From assembly GCA_025210295.1 (NCBI GenBank), contig JAOASC010000016.1, positions 248,001 to 312,000 on the forward strand: a stretch of DNA of 64,000 nt, written 5' to 3'. The DNA is from Flavobacteriales bacterium (GTDB lineage Bacteria; Bacteroidota; Bacteroidia; Flavobacteriales_D; Parvicellaceae). A program made the position numbers and the translations under genes. Shown one piece after another: positions 42,031 through 50,692 of this stretch (position 1 is the stretch's first letter; the number at the start of each line of letters is the position of its first letter). The notes beneath the pieces are model-generated. The model was not told the DNA's origin and did not search any database. It worked only from the letters and a program-made list of their open reading frames with translations.

Positions 42031-43893
42031 TTATTCAATAATAACTGTTCTTGTTAAACTTGTATTTCCGTTTTCTATAACCACTAAATAAAAGCCTTTA
42101 TCCATAGCTGTAGTATTTAATGTCATTTTATTACCAGAATAAGTCATAGGTAACTCCATCAATTGTCCTACAGAGTTATATAACTTAACACTAAAAGAAG
42201 TCTCATCTTCAATGACCACATTCAAAATATCTTTTGTTGGGTTAGGGTAAATAGACGCCTCCAGCTCTTGCTCATTAATAATTGTTTTAATTTTAAAAAT
42301 GGTTAGTGTACCATCAAAATCTACCTGCTTTAAACGGTAATAAGAAACCCCATATAAAGGATTATTGTCATAAGCAACATAATCAATATTAGTTACAGAA
42401 TTCCCCTCAGCTAATACTTTGGCTACTTCTTCCCAATCATATCCGTCTTGTGAACGTTCTACAATAAAATGAGAATTATTCAATTCGGTAGAAGTTACCC
42501 ATTTTAACTCAACTAAACTTTCTTTTATCAACTCGGCATCAAAAGATTGTAATAATATTGGCAAAGGTCCACCAGTACTACCTCCTGAGATTCCAGAACC
42601 ATTGGTACCACTACCTGTACCAGCAACAGAATTACAAGGATTACTGTTATTAGAACATCCCCCTGTACCATTGTTGGTAGTTGTTGTAGTATTGGTTGTT
42701 GGAACAGCAATAGAATAGATTACGACACCTTGTCCACCTCCACCGCCTCCACCGTGCGTTCCAGAGTTTACATTACCACCATCTCCACCATTAGCTTCAA
42801 TATTAATAGGGCAAGTTCCTGATATATTCCAAGTATTCACTTCTATCACAATACTACCTCCAGCTCCTGCTCCTCCTGCTCCATCATTACCAATATTCAA
42901 AGCATCTTCTCCATTGGCACTTATCGATATTCCACCACAAAATCCAGACGTTCTAACTTCATCAGCTTTGATTAAGATGATTCCACCACCATCTCCTCCA
43001 GAAGTATTCCATCCGTTATTTCTTTCTCCAGCACCAGCTCCACCTCCTAAAAATACTCTAGCAGAAGAAATGTGCGCACTTAAAGCTATACCGCCCAATC
43101 CACCTGATGATCGACCAGACGTATTTCTACATCCCCAACCAACTCCACCGTCACCACCAGCAGTGAAGTTACCTCCACCGCCACCGCCGCCGTTGTGCGA
43201 TGATCCTCCACCACCACCGTTCAAGATTTTTCCTCTTGCTGCTTCGAATGATGAACTTGTATTTTTGTAAATTCCTTCTCCTTTATATGCTCTTGATGTC
43301 CATGAAGAGATAAACACATTATCTTCACAATTTCCATTCGTTTGGTTTTTATCCGTAGAACCTCCGCGAAACCCATCTCCATCAGCAGAAATATCATGAG
43401 CCAATGTAAAAATTCCATCAACATTAAACGCTAATACTCCACCAACATTTCCATTCCAATCAAGAGCTGTCATATTAGCCGTTGTAGTATAATCTGGGCT
43501 TCCCAATGTAGGGAAAGAGATAATTTGAACAGATGTATTAGAACTAATGTTAGGAGTAAATTTTAAAGGTCTAGAAAAAGTTATCGTATTCGGAACTCCA
43601 CCACTTTCAGTATGTGAAACGATATCTACAATATCATATAATCCAGCAGACTCAATAGAAGATAGATTTCCAAAACTTGAATTATTGGAGGTATTCGCTC
43701 CAATCACATCATCTTGCATTTGCATTACAATTACAAACTCTCCATCCTCAAAGGTATCATTCGTTTCGTTGATGTTAGCGACATTAATAGTATTACCAGA
43801 TAAGTTGGTTACTTTTCCGTAGGCGTTTACCGCTTGAGCATATACATTAGCTGTAAGAAAAGCAGCTAAAATGGTAGAATAGATATATCTCAT
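42031..43893 (-). CDS. Glycine-rich secreted protein with T9SS sorting domain
   Basis: 620 residues. Signal peptide about 1-19 (NVYA/Q). A first beta-rich part about 20-165 with NTINVANI and EFVIVMQMQDD, then a Gly-rich core about 170-425 with runs such as GGGGGSSHNGGGGGGG and GGAGAGG and a Thr/Asn-rich spacer, then LLQSFDAELIKESLVELKW (about 445), a domain that often precedes sorting tails, and a type A sorting domain about 545-620 with YPNPTKDIL. Gly-rich repeats suggest a surface or matrix protein. A possible -7 box TAAATTTG lies about 65 bp upstream (43965-43958, minus). The high-GC Gly codons make this the least AT-rich gene of the window. Confidence 0.85.
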   Translation of the reverse strand: MRYIYSTILAAFLTANVYAQAVNAYGKVTNLSGNTINVANINETNDTFEDGEFVIVMQMQDDVIGANTSNNSSFGNLSSIESAGLYDIVDIVSHTESGGVPNTITFSRPLKFTPNISSNTSVQIISFPTLGSPDYTTTANMTALDWNGNVGGVLAFNVDGIFTLAHDISADGDGFRGGSTDKNQTNGNCEDNVFISSWTSRAYKGEGIYKNTSSSFEAARGKILNGGGGGSSHNGGGGGGGNFTAGGDGGVGWGCRNTSGRSSGGLGGIALSAHISSARVFLGGGAGAGERNNGWNTSGGDGGGIILIKADEVRTSGFCGGISISANGEDALNIGNDGAGGAGAGGSIVIEVNTWNISGTCPINIEANGGDGGNVNSGTHGGGGGGGQGVVIYSIAVPTTNTTTTTNNGTGGCSNNSNPCNSVAGTGSGTNGSGISGGSTGGPLPILLQSFDAELIKESLVELKWVTSTELNNSHFIVERSQDGYDWEEVAKVLAEGNSVTNIDYVAYDNNPLYGVSYYRLKQVDFDGTLTIFKIKTIINEQELEASIYPNPTKDILNVVIEDETSFSVKLYNSVGQLMELPMTYSGNKMTLNTTAMDKGFYLVVIENGNTSLTRTVIIE

Positions 43894-44119
43894 AAAATTA
43901 ATTATTTAGTTAACTATTGGGCAGTCAAATAATTAATTTTCAAAGGGTTTAATCCAACAAATTTAATCATTTTATTTAATCAACCTTTCTCTCAAGGTCA
44001 TTTTATTGTTAATTGTATGTTATTCATGTTGAAAATCTATTAATTATAAACTAATCAATTCAAAAAATTATTTTGTTATTTTGTGGTAACAAACTAAATA
44101 CGCTACATAACACAGAATT

Positions 44120-44776
44120 ATGAAACATCTTATAGCCCCTTCCTTATTAGCCGCTGATTTCGCTAATTTACAAGCAGAATGTGAAATGATTAACAACAGT
44201 GATGCTGATTGGTTTCACTTAGATATTATGGATGGAATGTTCGTTCCCAATATCTCATTTGGGATGCCAGTTATCGAAGCTATTAATAAACATACGTTAA
44301 AACCTCTTGATGTACATTTAATGATTGAAAACCCTGATCGTTATATTAAAGATTTTAAACGAGTGGGTGCCAATATTCTTACTGTTCATTATGAGGCTTG
44401 CACACATCTTCATAGAACACTTCAAGCTATTAAAGCTGAGGGAATGAAAACAGGAGTTGCTTTAAACCCGCATACATCAATCGATTTAATTGAACCAATT
44501 TTAGAGGATATTGATTTAGTATGTATTATGAGTGTTAACCCAGGGTTTGGGGGACAATCTTTTATTGAGGGAACTTACAGAAAAGTGGCTAAACTAAAAG
44601 AACTTATTACTAAATACAATTTAGAAACTAAAATAGAAATAGATGGAGGTGTGACATCAACCAATGCTAAAGCTCTTCTTGAATGTGGTGCTGATGTATT
44701 AGTTGCTGGTAGTTTTGTATTCAAATCAGAAAACCCAACACAAACCATTAAAGAACTAAAAGAAATTACACTTTAA
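44120..44776 (+). CDS. rpe: Ribulose-phosphate 3-epimerase
   Basis: 218 residues, TIM barrel of normal length. LLAADFANL at the start, metal-binding HLDIMDGMFVPNISFG (about 34-49), LDVHLMIENP, MSVNPGFGGQSF and the C-terminal phosphate loop EIDGGVTS and VAGSFVF. Interconverts ribulose 5-phosphate and xylulose 5-phosphate in the pentose phosphate pathway. The FMN reductase gene follows 15 bp downstream. Confidence 0.96.
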   Translation: MKHLIAPSLLAADFANLQAECEMINNSDADWFHLDIMDGMFVPNISFGMPVIEAINKHTLKPLDVHLMIENPDRYIKDFKRVGANILTVHYEACTHLHRTLQAIKAEGMKTGVALNPHTSIDLIEPILEDIDLVCIMSVNPGFGGQSFIEGTYRKVAKLKELITKYNLETKIEIDGGVTSTNAKALLECGADVLVAGSFVFKSENPTQTIKELKEITL

Positions 44777-44791
44777 AATTAATTTATATCA

Positions 44792-45301
44792 ATGATAACG
44801 ATTATCGCTGGAACCAACAGACCTGACAGTAACTCTGAAAGAATTGCAAATTTTTATCACCACTTACTTCCCGATGAAAGTCAAGTTCTCGCTCTAAAAG
44901 ATTTACCAAGGGATTTTGTATATGCCGATACTTATGGAGATGGATCGGATGCTTTTAATGCTATTGTTGATTCTAATATAATCAAGGCTGACAAATTTAT
45001 TTTTATTATTCCAGAATATAACGGTGGTTTTCCAGGAGTTTTAAAAGCTTTTATAGATGCTGTTCATCCCAAACATTTTAATGACAAAAAAGCTGCTTTG
45101 GTAGGACTTTCATCTGGTCATTCAGGAGCCTTAAGACCAATGGACCAGTTTTCTGATATCTTACACTATTTAAAAGTTGAAGTACTTTCAGCTAAGCCAA
45201 AATTATCTGGTATAGAAAATTTAATTACAGACAATCAACTCACTGATGAAAGAGCTATTGGTTTATTAAAAGATCAAATAGACCGATTTGCTAAATTTTA
45301 A
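44792..45301 (+). CDS. NADPH-dependent FMN reductase family protein
   Basis: 169 residues, flavodoxin-like fold. N-terminal phosphate loop GTNRPDSNSERIA (about 7-19), and PEYNGGFPGVLKAFIDAV (about 77-94), the signature of the SsuE/ChrR-type quinone and FMN reductases. Binds FMN and reduces quinones or other acceptors in the cytoplasm; the substrate is unknown. Likely co-transcribed with rpe. Confidence 0.9.
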   Translation: MITIIAGTNRPDSNSERIANFYHHLLPDESQVLALKDLPRDFVYADTYGDGSDAFNAIVDSNIIKADKFIFIIPEYNGGFPGVLKAFIDAVHPKHFNDKKAALVGLSSGHSGALRPMDQFSDILHYLKVEVLSAKPKLSGIENLITDNQLTDERAIGLLKDQIDRFAKF

Positions 45302-45351
45302 TTCAACATCAGCTGAATTAAGTAATTTCTTTTTTGTAATTACCAATAAGG

Positions 45352-45924
45352 ATGTATAAAGGAAAAGAACCCATTAAAGGCTTGAAAGATACCAGCATTA
45401 TTGATTTCTGGCAATGGACCTATTCCGATATATTAATCAATAAAAACAGAGAAGATTTAAGTCTATTTCTAATTGCTAAGGCTTTAGAACTGACCGATAT
45501 GCCAAGAATCGAATGGCAAGGCTGTGAGTTGCGTTATCGAAAGAAAAAAATCGCAGTTAAAACTTCTGGCTACATTCAAAGCTGGAAACAAACCAAACCT
45601 AAAAGGGTGCTTTACGATATTGCTCCCAAAAAAGGAATTGACGCTAAGCGAAAAGATTCAATGACCTTTAGAAATCGTGAAGCTGAACTCTATATTTTCG
45701 CGCTCGCTATCGAAAAAGACGTTAAAAAAATCGATATTTTAAATCTTGATCAATGGCGTTTCTATATTGTACGAACAGCAGTACTGGATGACGAGTTTGA
45801 AACCCAAAAAAAAATAGGTTTACGTGCCCTAAATAAATTAGCAACCCCTATTCACCATAGTAGAATAAAAGAACAAATCGATATTTTAATTGATCTAGAA
45901 CTGACCGAAAGAATGGTGCTATAA
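45352..45924 (+). CDS. Conserved protein, possibly a degenerate PD-(D/E)XK nuclease-like domain
   Basis: 190 residues. The start IIDFWQWTYSDILINKNREDLSLFLIAKAL resembles a bacterial family that I recall as reading FWxWAxSDLLxNTxRGxLAEFLVAxAL followed by an ExK strand (VEVKSAAYLQSW). Here the matching parts are LSLFLIA, without the Glu, and IAVKTSGYIQSWKQ, with Ala for the Glu of ExK. If the memory of the family is right, this copy has lost acidic catalytic residues. Gln-Ser-Trp and the basic middle region suggest nucleic acid contact; this is inference. Convergent with fmt, 11 bp apart. Confidence 0.7.
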   Translation: MYKGKEPIKGLKDTSIIDFWQWTYSDILINKNREDLSLFLIAKALELTDMPRIEWQGCELRYRKKKIAVKTSGYIQSWKQTKPKRVLYDIAPKKGIDAKRKDSMTFRNREAELYIFALAIEKDVKKIDILNLDQWRFYIVRTAVLDDEFETQKKIGLRALNKLATPIHHSRIKEQIDILIDLELTERMVL

Positions 45925-45935
45925 AAAATTATTAA

Positions 45936-46880
45936 TTAAGCAAAACAATCGCTCCCCTCCTCTAACTTAAATCCATTTAAAAACGATTTGATATCAACTC
46001 GTTTTTTCCCTGGCAATTGGAGCGATAATATCGAAACACTTCCTTCTTTACACCCAACGGTCAAAAAGGTTTTATTGTCTGTAATAATTTCTCCTGATTC
46101 AAGCTTATCTTCAGCAATTCTTGTTTCATATATTTTAGCTACAACAGTCTTTCCTTTCATTGTAAAATTAGACCATGCAACAGGATAAGGTGATAAACCT
46201 CTTACTTTATTGTGTATTTTCTGAGCAGATTCATTCCAATCTATCTGACAAGTTTCCTTAAATATTTTTGGAGCTGGTTTTTCGTTTCCTTTTATGAGTT
46301 GATTCTGTGGAATTCCATTGGCTGCTCCACTTTCTATTTTATCTAATGTTCCGATTAGCGTTTTTGCCCCCAACAACATCATTTGATCATGCAGCTCTCC
46401 AGCTGTCATATTTTCTCCAATTGGCAATTTAGCGATATCAATGACTTCTCCTGTATCAATCTCTTTTTCGATAAAAAATGTAGAGACCCCCGTTTCTTGA
46501 TCGCCATTTATAATTGCCCAGTTAAGCGGTGCAGCACCTCTATAATTTGGTAAAATAGATCCATGTAAATTTATCGTTCCCTTTGGAGGCATTGCCCAAA
46601 CGACTTCTGGCAACATTCTAAATGCAACGACTACAAAAATATCAGCTTCTAAAGCTGCTAATTCAGTAAGAAAATCTTCATTTTTAAACTTTTCTGGTTG
46701 CAATAACTTCAAATCATTTTCAACCGCATATGTTTTTACAGCAGAAACAGATACTTTCTGTCCCCTCCCCGATTTCTTATCGATATTAGTAACAACACCA
46801 ACAACTTCATGCCCACTTTTATGAATTGCATCTAAACTTGCAACAGCAAAATCGGGAGTTCCCATAAAAACAACTTTCAT
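45936..46880 (-). CDS. fmt: Methionyl-tRNA formyltransferase
   Basis: 314 residues, normal length. N-terminal formyl-transfer domain with FMGTPDFAVASL (about 4-15), HGSILPNYRGAAPLNWAI (about 106-123, including the catalytic His and following loop) and DTGEVID; C-terminal OB-like domain from about 205 (VRGLSPYPVAW). Formylates Met-tRNA for initiation. No def (peptide deformylase) gene is adjacent. Confidence 0.95.
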   Translation of the reverse strand: MKVVFMGTPDFAVASLDAIHKSGHEVVGVVTNIDKKSGRGQKVSVSAVKTYAVENDLKLLQPEKFKNEDFLTELAALEADIFVVVAFRMLPEVVWAMPPKGTINLHGSILPNYRGAAPLNWAIINGDQETGVSTFFIEKEIDTGEVIDIAKLPIGENMTAGELHDQMMLLGAKTLIGTLDKIESGAANGIPQNQLIKGNEKPAPKIFKETCQIDWNESAQKIHNKVRGLSPYPVAWSNFTMKGKTVVAKIYETRIAEDKLESGEIITDNKTFLTVGCKEGSVSILSLQLPGKKRVDIKSFLNGFKLEEGSDCFA

Positions 46881-47054
46881 ACTTCCTCTTATTTTTAGTT
46901 ATGAACGCGAAAATAGTTTTTTATACCATATTAACCCTCAAAATGCGCTAAATAAATCTATTTCTTTTAACCACATTTTGAAAGCTAATTGGTATTGTTC
47001 ATAATCCCATAAATTTTATGTTTAGTTTTTTATTTCATTTTTAGCATTTAACCT

Positions 47055-47062
47055 TACTTTTG
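47055..47062 (+). promoter_or_regulatory. Candidate -7 element of lipoprotein gene 47084
   Basis: TACTTTTG fits TAnnTTTG and lies 21 bp before ATG 47084. It overlaps the in-frame TTG at 47060, which rules that codon out as the start. Confidence 0.45.
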
Positions 47063-47083
47063 TTGCCGATTAAAACAACACTT

Positions 47084-47635
47084 ATGAAAATTAATTTCTT
47101 CTCCCTTATTCTATTATTTGGAACAATTTTGTTTGCTTCTTGTGAAGAAGAGCTCCCTACCGAACCTCAAAAAAGGATGACTATTGAAGCGATCTTAGAA
47201 GAGTATCAACAATGTAAACAGAATGAATCCTCTTCTTTTTGTAAAACATTTACAGCTAGAGCTATTTGTGAATATAATGGTGTTGACGATTTAAAAGAGG
47301 AAGGAGAATTCATCGAATATCACGATATTCACAATAAAATTTTAACAGATGATACATGGAAAAATTTGGGGATGGCTGATTCTCAAGAAGCACTCGACAA
47401 TGCTCAACTCATGGCTAATAAAGGTTTTCCTGTTGTTGCTATTGACACTAAAGATAAGCACAAGTTTAGTGTATTAGTCCTACAGGGAAAACAAGCTAAA
47501 TCAGGTAAATGGGGACTGAATGTTCCTAACTGTGCAGCCTTTTTTCCTACAAACTATAAACGTTCTTTTATCAATAAAACCTTAAATTACGCTTGGAAAA
47601 AGCCTAATGGAATTCAGCTGTGGGTTAGGAAATAG
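47084..47635 (+). CDS. Lipoprotein, unknown
   Basis: 183 residues. Signal MKINFFSLILLFGTILFASC with the lipobox FASC at about 17-20. The mature part has a conserved-looking set of Cys (QQCKQNESSSFCKTFTARAIC, VPNCAAFF) that could form disulfides in the periplasm. A mixed alpha/beta domain follows. The start was chosen from the signal peptide and the promoter element just upstream. No family recognised. The GNAT gene begins 9 bp after its stop. Confidence 0.75.
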   Translation: MKINFFSLILLFGTILFASCEEELPTEPQKRMTIEAILEEYQQCKQNESSSFCKTFTARAICEYNGVDDLKEEGEFIEYHDIHNKILTDDTWKNLGMADSQEALDNAQLMANKGFPVVAIDTKDKHKFSVLVLQGKQAKSGKWGLNVPNCAAFFPTNYKRSFINKTLNYAWKKPNGIQLWVRK

Positions 47636-47644
47636 TCTAATAAT

Positions 47645-48160
47645 ATGCTTGTTTTTAAAACGCAACGTTTATCGATTAAAGTACTAGAAGAAAAAGACCA
47701 AAAATTCTTTATCGAATTATTATCTGCTCCAGAAATTATCAAGCCTGTTCCACAAAAAGAATGGAGCTTGACAAAAATTCTTGAACATTTTAGGTTAGCT
47801 ATTAATGCTCCAAAAATTACACCTTCAAATGACAAAGTAGTTTGGGGAATATATGAGTTGGATAAAGATGAACTAATTGGTTTATGTGCCATTCTCAAAA
47901 ATGATGAACAACAAAGAGAAATTGGCTATCGTTTTAGAAAAAAATACTGGAAAAAAGGTTATGGAACTGAGTTAACACAACATTTAATCGATTACTGTTT
48001 TAATACATTAAAATTTGAACTGATTACGGCTGATGTCAACATTACCAATACAGGTTCTGTCAAAATATTAGAGAAATTTCTAAAACCAATAAAAGAGTTC
48101 TATAATGAGAATGACAACTGCATTGACCGAAGGTATCTTCTAAAAAAACAAGAGTACTAA
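47645..48160 (+). CDS. GNAT family acetyltransferase (RimJ/RimL-like)
   Basis: 171 residues. Starts LVFKTQRLSIKVLEEKDQ in the style of RimJ/RimL N-acetyltransferases. The acetyl-CoA-binding loop is YRFRKKYWKKGYGTELTQ (about 99-116), followed by the helix and ADVNITNTGSVKILEKF strand-helix. The substrate is unknown. Probably co-transcribed with the lipoprotein upstream. Confidence 0.85.
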   Translation: MLVFKTQRLSIKVLEEKDQKFFIELLSAPEIIKPVPQKEWSLTKILEHFRLAINAPKITPSNDKVVWGIYELDKDELIGLCAILKNDEQQREIGYRFRKKYWKKGYGTELTQHLIDYCFNTLKFELITADVNITNTGSVKILEKFLKPIKEFYNENDNCIDRRYLLKKQEY

Positions 48161-48212
48161 TTCTGTTAATATTTAACCTCTTATAAAATACTAAGATATC
48201 AACTTTCTGGCT

Positions 48213-48220
48213 TACCTTTG
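48213..48220 (+). promoter_or_regulatory. Candidate -7 element of aroE
   Basis: TACCTTTG, 19 bp before ATG 48240; no clear TTTG partner. Confidence 0.4.
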
Positions 48221-48239
48221 ATGAAACTAAGATAAGCAT

Positions 48240-48992
48240 ATGAAACTAGGATTAATTGGTAAAACATTAGCACATTCATTCTCGAAACAATATTTCAATG
48301 ACAAGTTCAAGCAAAAAGCTTTGTCTGGATATTCCTACAAAAACTTTGAAATGGATACTGTCGATACAATTAGAGACTTAGTAAAAGAACATCGACTAGA
48401 TGGTTTTAATGTTACCATTCCCTACAAAGAAGCTATTCTTCCTTATTTAGACCATGTTGATTCTTCAGCTCAAGAAATTGGTGCTATTAATACGGTAAAA
48501 GTTGATTGGTCTGAAGAACGTTTTAAACTTACTGGATATAATACCGACGTTTTTGGTTTTCATCAACTCATCAAACCTTTTTTTAAATCTCGTCACGAAC
48601 GCATTTTAATTTTAGGTACTGGAGGAGCTTCTAAAGCAGTAGCATATCTTTTAAAAAAACAATATGGAGCAACAGTTATGTATGCTTCTAGAAAAGCTAC
48701 CAACGGTGCTGTCATAAATTGGGAAGATATCAATGATAATGTGATTCATTTTCATAAAATGATTATCAATACGACTCCATTGGGTACTTTTCCCAATGTG
48801 AACGAAGCTCCCAAAATTCCCTTGGATAAAGTTACCAATGAACATCTTTTTATAGATTTAATTTACAACCCAAAAGAGACGCTTTTCTTAAAAAATGGAA
48901 AAGCGAAAGGAGCTGTTGTATTAAATGGTCTTACCATGCTACACCAACAAGCTGAAAAGGCTTGGGAAATATGGCATACTAACGTTTCCTGA
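48240..48992 (+). CDS. aroE: Shikimate dehydrogenase
   Basis: 250 residues, slightly shorter than E. coli AroE. Shikimate-binding HSFSKQYFN (about 12-20), the catalytic Lys and Asp environment NVTIPYKEAILP (about 61-72) and GYNTDVFGF (about 103-111), NADPH loop GTGGASKAV (about 130-138), and GLTMLHQQAEKAW. Reduces 3-dehydroshikimate in aromatic amino acid synthesis. Other aro genes are absent nearby. The next gene begins 2 bp after its stop. Confidence 0.95.
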   Translation: MKLGLIGKTLAHSFSKQYFNDKFKQKALSGYSYKNFEMDTVDTIRDLVKEHRLDGFNVTIPYKEAILPYLDHVDSSAQEIGAINTVKVDWSEERFKLTGYNTDVFGFHQLIKPFFKSRHERILILGTGGASKAVAYLLKKQYGATVMYASRKATNGAVINWEDINDNVIHFHKMIINTTPLGTFPNVNEAPKIPLDKVTNEHLFIDLIYNPKETLFLKNGKAKGAVVLNGLTMLHQQAEKAWEIWHTNVS

Positions 48993-48994
48993 AT

Positions 48995-49861
48995 ATGGAT
49001 AAAAAAAGACAAGATATTATTGATAAAATTTTTGCAAAAAGAAACAACGAAGGCTTATGGGAACTACTTCCTGAAAACCATAAACACTATCCTGATTATT
49101 TACACTATGTGCCCAATTACAGAGCGACATTGTGGACACTTATCTTACTTGCGGAACTTAAGTGTGATCCTAATGATGAACGAATTATTCATCCCTTAAA
49201 AACGATCCAAAATCATTTTTATGATCAAGAGCATAAAATTTACACTTTAAAAGAAGACCACTTCCCTATTCCTTGCCTCAATGGAAATATGCTTTTTTTG
49301 GACGGTTATTTTAATGCACAACCCAATGAAAAAAGTTTAGAATTATTAGCGTTCTTTTCTAAATACCAACGGTTTGATGATGGGACTTATGAAACGCCTA
49401 AAAATCGTTTTTGCTCCAACAAAAGTTGTTATGGAAAACATACGTGTTATTGGGGAGTTGTTAAACTTTTAAAAGGCATCTCTTTTATCCCCAAAACCTA
49501 TAGAACACCATCAATACAAAGCTTAAGGTCTAAATGCATTGATTTTATTTTAAAACATCAAGTTTGTTATAGCTCCAGAAACCCTGAGCACATCATGATT
49601 AAAAAGTTAGATCAATTGACTTTTCCAAATTTCTATAAGGGTGATTTTCTTGAAATTCTCTGGATTCTTAAAAGAGAAAATGTTCGTTCCGAAAAACTTG
49701 AACCTGCTATAAAACTACTAAAATCTAAACAACGAAAAGATGGTCAATTTGAGCTGGAACGTACAATGAATAATATGATCACTTCAGTAGGAAAAATCAA
49801 CTTTCCTAACCCTTTTATTACTGAACGTGCTACAGAAGTTTTAAATTTCTACAATAGTTGA
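48995..49861 (+). CDS. Conserved protein with alpha/alpha-toroid-like repeats
   Basis: 288 residues, no signal peptide, mostly helical. The pattern of helix pairs with GLWELLPENHKHYPDYLHY, TLWTLILLAELKC, NGNMLFLDGYF, LAFFSKYQRFDDGTYETP, CYWGVVKLLKGI and KSKQRKDGQFE suggests repeats of the prenyltransferase/squalene-cyclase toroid, in which such proteins bind rather than necessarily cyclise substrates. A Cys cluster FCSNKSCYGKHTCYW (about 137-151) could bind metal. No catalytic DxDD was seen. Function unknown. Co-transcribed with aroE (2-bp gap). Confidence 0.65.
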   Translation: MDKKRQDIIDKIFAKRNNEGLWELLPENHKHYPDYLHYVPNYRATLWTLILLAELKCDPNDERIIHPLKTIQNHFYDQEHKIYTLKEDHFPIPCLNGNMLFLDGYFNAQPNEKSLELLAFFSKYQRFDDGTYETPKNRFCSNKSCYGKHTCYWGVVKLLKGISFIPKTYRTPSIQSLRSKCIDFILKHQVCYSSRNPEHIMIKKLDQLTFPNFYKGDFLEILWILKRENVRSEKLEPAIKLLKSKQRKDGQFELERTMNNMITSVGKINFPNPFITERATEVLNFYNS

Positions 49862-49872
49862 GCACTGTTTAG

Positions 49873-49966
49873 TTAGAAGAGAGAAGAGAGAGAAGAGAAC
49901 AAAGAACAGAGAACAGAGAGAACAGAGAACAGAGAGAATAGAGAATAGAGAATAGAGAATAGAGAC
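49873..49966. repeat. Purine-rich heptad microsatellite
   Basis: Tandem 7-mers of the type AGAGAAC and GAATAGA (the last four copies are perfect) and interspersed AGAGAGA. It lies between the stop codons of the rightward toroid-like gene and the leftward elaA gene. The same heptads occur inside the arrays at 15.9-17.3 and 20.6-21.0 kb, but here without the 40-bp core. Confidence 0.85.
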
Positions 49967-49978
49967 AGCCCTAAAAAA

Positions 49979-50449
49979 TCAAGAATTAACAGCTTTAAAT
50001 AACATTCCTACGTGAGGGATATCATCTTCATAATACATTTCTGTTACCACCTTAAAACCGTGTAACTCATAGAACCTAGTTAAATGTTCTTGTGCTGAAA
50101 TTCTAATATCATTATCTCCATATTTTTCAACTGAAAATTGCATCACTTTATCCATTAGGATGTGTCCTACATTTTTCCCACGCTCCTCTTCTACAACCAA
50201 TACCCTACCTATTGAAACCTGAGGGTAACTAACACCTTTAGCCAACAGTCTAGCATAAGCAACAACCTCATTGTGCTTAGTTCCATAAATATGAAAAGCA
50301 TCTAAGTCTTTATCATCCAAATCTAAATAATGACAATCTTGTTCTATGATAAAGACTTCCATTCTTTTTTTAGCTAACGCATACCATTCTTCAGCTGAAA
50401 GTTCTGAAAAATGTTTAAAATCCCAGTTAATTCCCGTATTTTTAGTCAT
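49979..50449 (-). CDS. elaA: ElaA-like GNAT acetyltransferase
   Basis: 156 residues, full-length match in layout to E. coli ElaA: FSELSAEEWYALAKKRMEVFIIEQ-like start (about 14-37), EVVAYARLL, IGRVLVVEEERGKNVGHILM (the acetyl-CoA loop, about 85-104), AQEHLTRFYELHGF and the ending DIPHVGMLF. The acceptor is unknown. Sits between a heptad microsatellite (downstream) and a MITE-like palindrome (upstream). Confidence 0.9.
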   Translation of the reverse strand: MTKNTGINWDFKHFSELSAEEWYALAKKRMEVFIIEQDCHYLDLDDKDLDAFHIYGTKHNEVVAYARLLAKGVSYPQVSIGRVLVVEEERGKNVGHILMDKVMQFSVEKYGDNDIRISAQEHLTRFYELHGFKVVTEMYYEDDIPHVGMLFKAVNS

Positions 50450-50469
50450 TATAAAAAAGTATTAATATC

Positions 50470-50632
50470 GAAGTTGTTTAAAGTCGACCTCAAATAGTGT
50501 TTTCACTCTCTTTAGAATTTATTCTTTAGTTAATTTTTATTCTGTAGCTAAGGCTACGCCACTAAAATGAAACTTCAAATAAATCCAAAATTTGAGAAAA
50601 ACCTTTATTTAATTTCAACTTTAAACAACTTC
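50470..50632. repeat. 163-bp imperfect palindrome, MITE-like
   Basis: The outer 15 bp are a perfect inverted repeat (GAAGTTGTTTAAAGT / ACTTTAAACAACTTC). Arms of about 79 bp match imperfectly over their whole length, for example CTCAAAT/ATTTGAG and ATTTATT/AATAAAT, up to a central GTAGC-TAAG-GCTAC hairpin at 50544-50557. The symmetry centre of the ends (50551) coincides with that hairpin. It holds no ORF. No clear target-site duplication was seen. It lies between elaA and meaB (divergent). Confidence 0.7.
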
Positions 50633-50692
50633 AGCACAAAAGTAATCATCTCGATTGATGGAAATCTATAAAACTGCTATTTTAATTTTGTT

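Noticed and set aside
42914-43270. Plus-strand Pro-rich frame opposite the Gly-rich T9SS gene
   Set aside because: Complement of Gly codons; no start context, and the minus-strand gene has a signal peptide and sorting domain.
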